Notes under the pieces: model-generated
Seen by the model: the letters and a program-made list of their open reading frames with translations, nothing else
Databases searched by the model: none
Told to the model about the DNA's origin: nothing
Assembly: GCA_020086605.1 (NCBI GenBank)
Contig: JACBWW010000002.1
Span: 22,433,405 to 22,497,404 of the forward strand
DNA: 64,000 bases
Reading direction: 5' to 3'
DNA from: Lanius collurio
Lineage: Eukaryota; Chordata; Aves; Passeriformes; Laniidae
Position numbers and translations under genes: made by a program
Part shown: piece by piece, positions 62,194-64,000 of the stretch
Position numbering within the stretch: the first letter of the stretch is position 1
How the letters are laid out: every line of letters starts with the position of its first letter

Positions 62194-64000
62194 ACCGGAA
62201 GCTGGGGGAGTCCAAGGGCTTGTTCTGAGTCTGCAGTACTATCCAGGGGCATCTTTGGCAGGGCAGGGAGTTAAAGGATCACTAGCTGCTGCACAAGAAA
62301 GCCTAAAACAGGATGGTCTGGGCTCTGCCCCAACATGAATGCTCCAACACAGGAAGGAAAACATTACCAAGAAATAAGAAAAAATATATATATGCAGAAA
62401 AGAGTTTTTGGAAACCTCACAGGTACTGGATTATTTTAGAAACACAGACATTCTCCAAACATCTCACACAGGCAGCAGAGTCTTTTTGCAAAGACAGGAG
62501 AACCTGAGGGAGAAGGAAGGGTCAGAATCAAAAATGAAAGTGGTCAGGTTACATGTCCAGATTGAGCTGTTCAAAATTCCAGCTGTGGGTGATGGCATTA
62601 GTTTTTAAAGTGTGCTTTTTAGGATTTATTACTACTAAAATGTCTGAAAGAAGACAGAGATGAGCCCAACTGTTTGAATTTCAGTGGTGCAGAGAAAGCC
62701 AGCAGTGACTACATCCAGCTGCTTGGACAGCACAAGCAAATGGTCTCCCCAGTAATGCATGCTTCAGACTCTCATTTCATCAGTTAGAGAGAACTGATCA
62801 GTTAGAACATCAGTTAGAGAGAGTTGCTGTCCTGACAAAGGGTACATCAGTTCTGCAGAAAATAAGTAAGGATCTGGTTTTTTCTTTAGTAGACATGATT
62901 TTTTTTTTAATAATGAAATTTTCCAGTTAGAGAAGTATTTTCTATGTAAGTAAATATTTTCTATATTCCTGATTTGAGAAACTATCTGAGTGCTAAATAA
63001 GGAGTGGATTTGAAGCACTCATTGAAGGACTATTCATGAATAGGGATCTTGTGTCTGAACAAGAAATGAAAGATGAAAGGGAGACCAAGACTATTTAGTG
63101 GATAAGGTTTAATGCAGAGTGATCTACCAAAATTAGGGGAATCACTTCCGTTTTTCACTGATGCACTAACAGAATATGGGCTCCAGGCTTACTGAAAACA
63201 AAACAAATGCTGCTCTATTTGAAAGTAGATTGCAAAGGAAAAAAAGCCTTGGGAAGAAAAGTTCCAATTAAAAAAAATATCTAGGAAAGATCAAAGAAAC
63301 ATTCATGCCGTGACTGACACCTGTAGCTCTTTCTCTAGTTACAAGGAAAGAAGGGTTACGCGAATGGGGGCATGCTCCCAGAGGGAGGAAATGTGGCATT
63401 TGACAGGTGCAAGAAGCCATTAAATTATGGGATATGTGGAACAGAAGGGGCCATCTATTTCATTGAAAACTGTCAAGTTTCAGTCTGCAGAAGATCAGAA
63501 AGAGATACTTAAGATAGAAGTTAAAGAGGAAAATGCTTTTTTTTTTTTTTCTTTTTTTTTTTCAGGAGGAAGATAAGAAGAGGGAGGATATCAGTCAGAA
63601 AAGTAACAGGATTGGAATGTAAATCAAAATTTGCATTCCAGTGCTTTAAAAGTATGACGGAACATTCTGTCTTCATGTTAATCATGTAAATTAGTTCAAG
63701 GTTGAATTCTACTCTTACAACCAGAAACATCTATAATATAATATTGCACATGTTCTGAACACCATGGGTTGTATAGTCTGCTGGAACTGTCTAAAAAGAC
63801 CAACTTTCTTACTCGTGTTTAAATTTTATCATCTCTTCCACAGAGGAGGAAGAAATAGCCACCAGTCAGTGAATGTATGAAGAGCTGATAGCAAAAGCAG
63901 CACGAGGCTCAAACCAGATGCGCAGGTGCCCAACAGCTGGTGCTGCTGAGCATGGCGTTCAGAGCCCTGGCCAGGCTGGAGGCTGCCCTCTGTTCACCCT
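62194..64000. other. Noncoding sequence with poly-T and short direct repeats
   Basis: ATCAGTTAGA occurs at 62779, 62797 and with slight change at 62809, including a perfect AACTGATCAGTT palindrome at 62792-62803. A T14-C-T11 tract at 63537-63562 is followed by CAGGAGG, like a splice acceptor or an antisense poly-A. No gene recognised. Confidence 0.5.

Noticed and set aside
63537..63570. Splice acceptor of a real exon
   Set aside because: The T14-C-T11 tract before CAGG also fits an antisense poly-A tract; the following sequence has no sustained open frame of interest.

Overview
This is a vertebrate nuclear window, and almost certainly a bird, most likely a songbird. The evidence is in the repeats. 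A minus-strand SINE at 7291-7436 joins a tRNA-Ile-like head to a CR1 tail, which is the structure of the passerine TguSINE1 family. A CR1 LINE 3' end lies at 55142-55260. An old avian-type retroviral LTR occupies about 11560-12258. There is no bacterial or phage architecture: no dense ORFs, no ribosome binding sites, no operons. Every open frame is under 170 codons, overlaps others on both strands, and matches no protein family I recognise.

I find no gene that I can call. The window reads as gene-poor intergenic or deep intronic DNA: mostly A+T-rich unique sequence with scattered, mostly old repeats. Layout: 1-224, an ATTCT microsatellite and one copy of a dispersed repeat; 225-6.9 kb, unique sequence with one weak exon-like stretch near 2.8 kb; 6.9-12.3 kb, an ancient palindromic repeat, the SINE, and the LTR; 12.3-33 kb, mostly featureless sequence with simple repeats, weak exon-like stretches and several perfect palindromes; 33.06-33.33 kb, a nearly identical 138-bp tandem duplication; 35.5-36.2 kb, a long minus-strand frame broken by one stop; 37-41 kb, A+T-rich sequence with regulatory-looking blocks; 42.2-43.0 kb, an LTR-like element ending in the second copy of the dispersed repeat; 44.6-51.2 kb, more regulatory-looking blocks with hairpins and a POU-type motif cluster; 55.1 kb, CR1; 56.4-56.75 kb, a GATA/E-box/CCAAT cluster; 58.6-59.7 kb, another candidate conserved noncoding block; 62.2 kb, a G-quadruplex motif.

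The best things to check are the exact 20-bp palindrome at 37256-37275, the hairpins at 45111-45139 and 45250-45280, the 138-bp tandem duplication with its nested inverted repeats, and the GATA/E-box cluster. The regulatory calls rest on base composition and motifs read by eye, not on alignment, and are held at low confidence. No previously undescribed system is demonstrated here.
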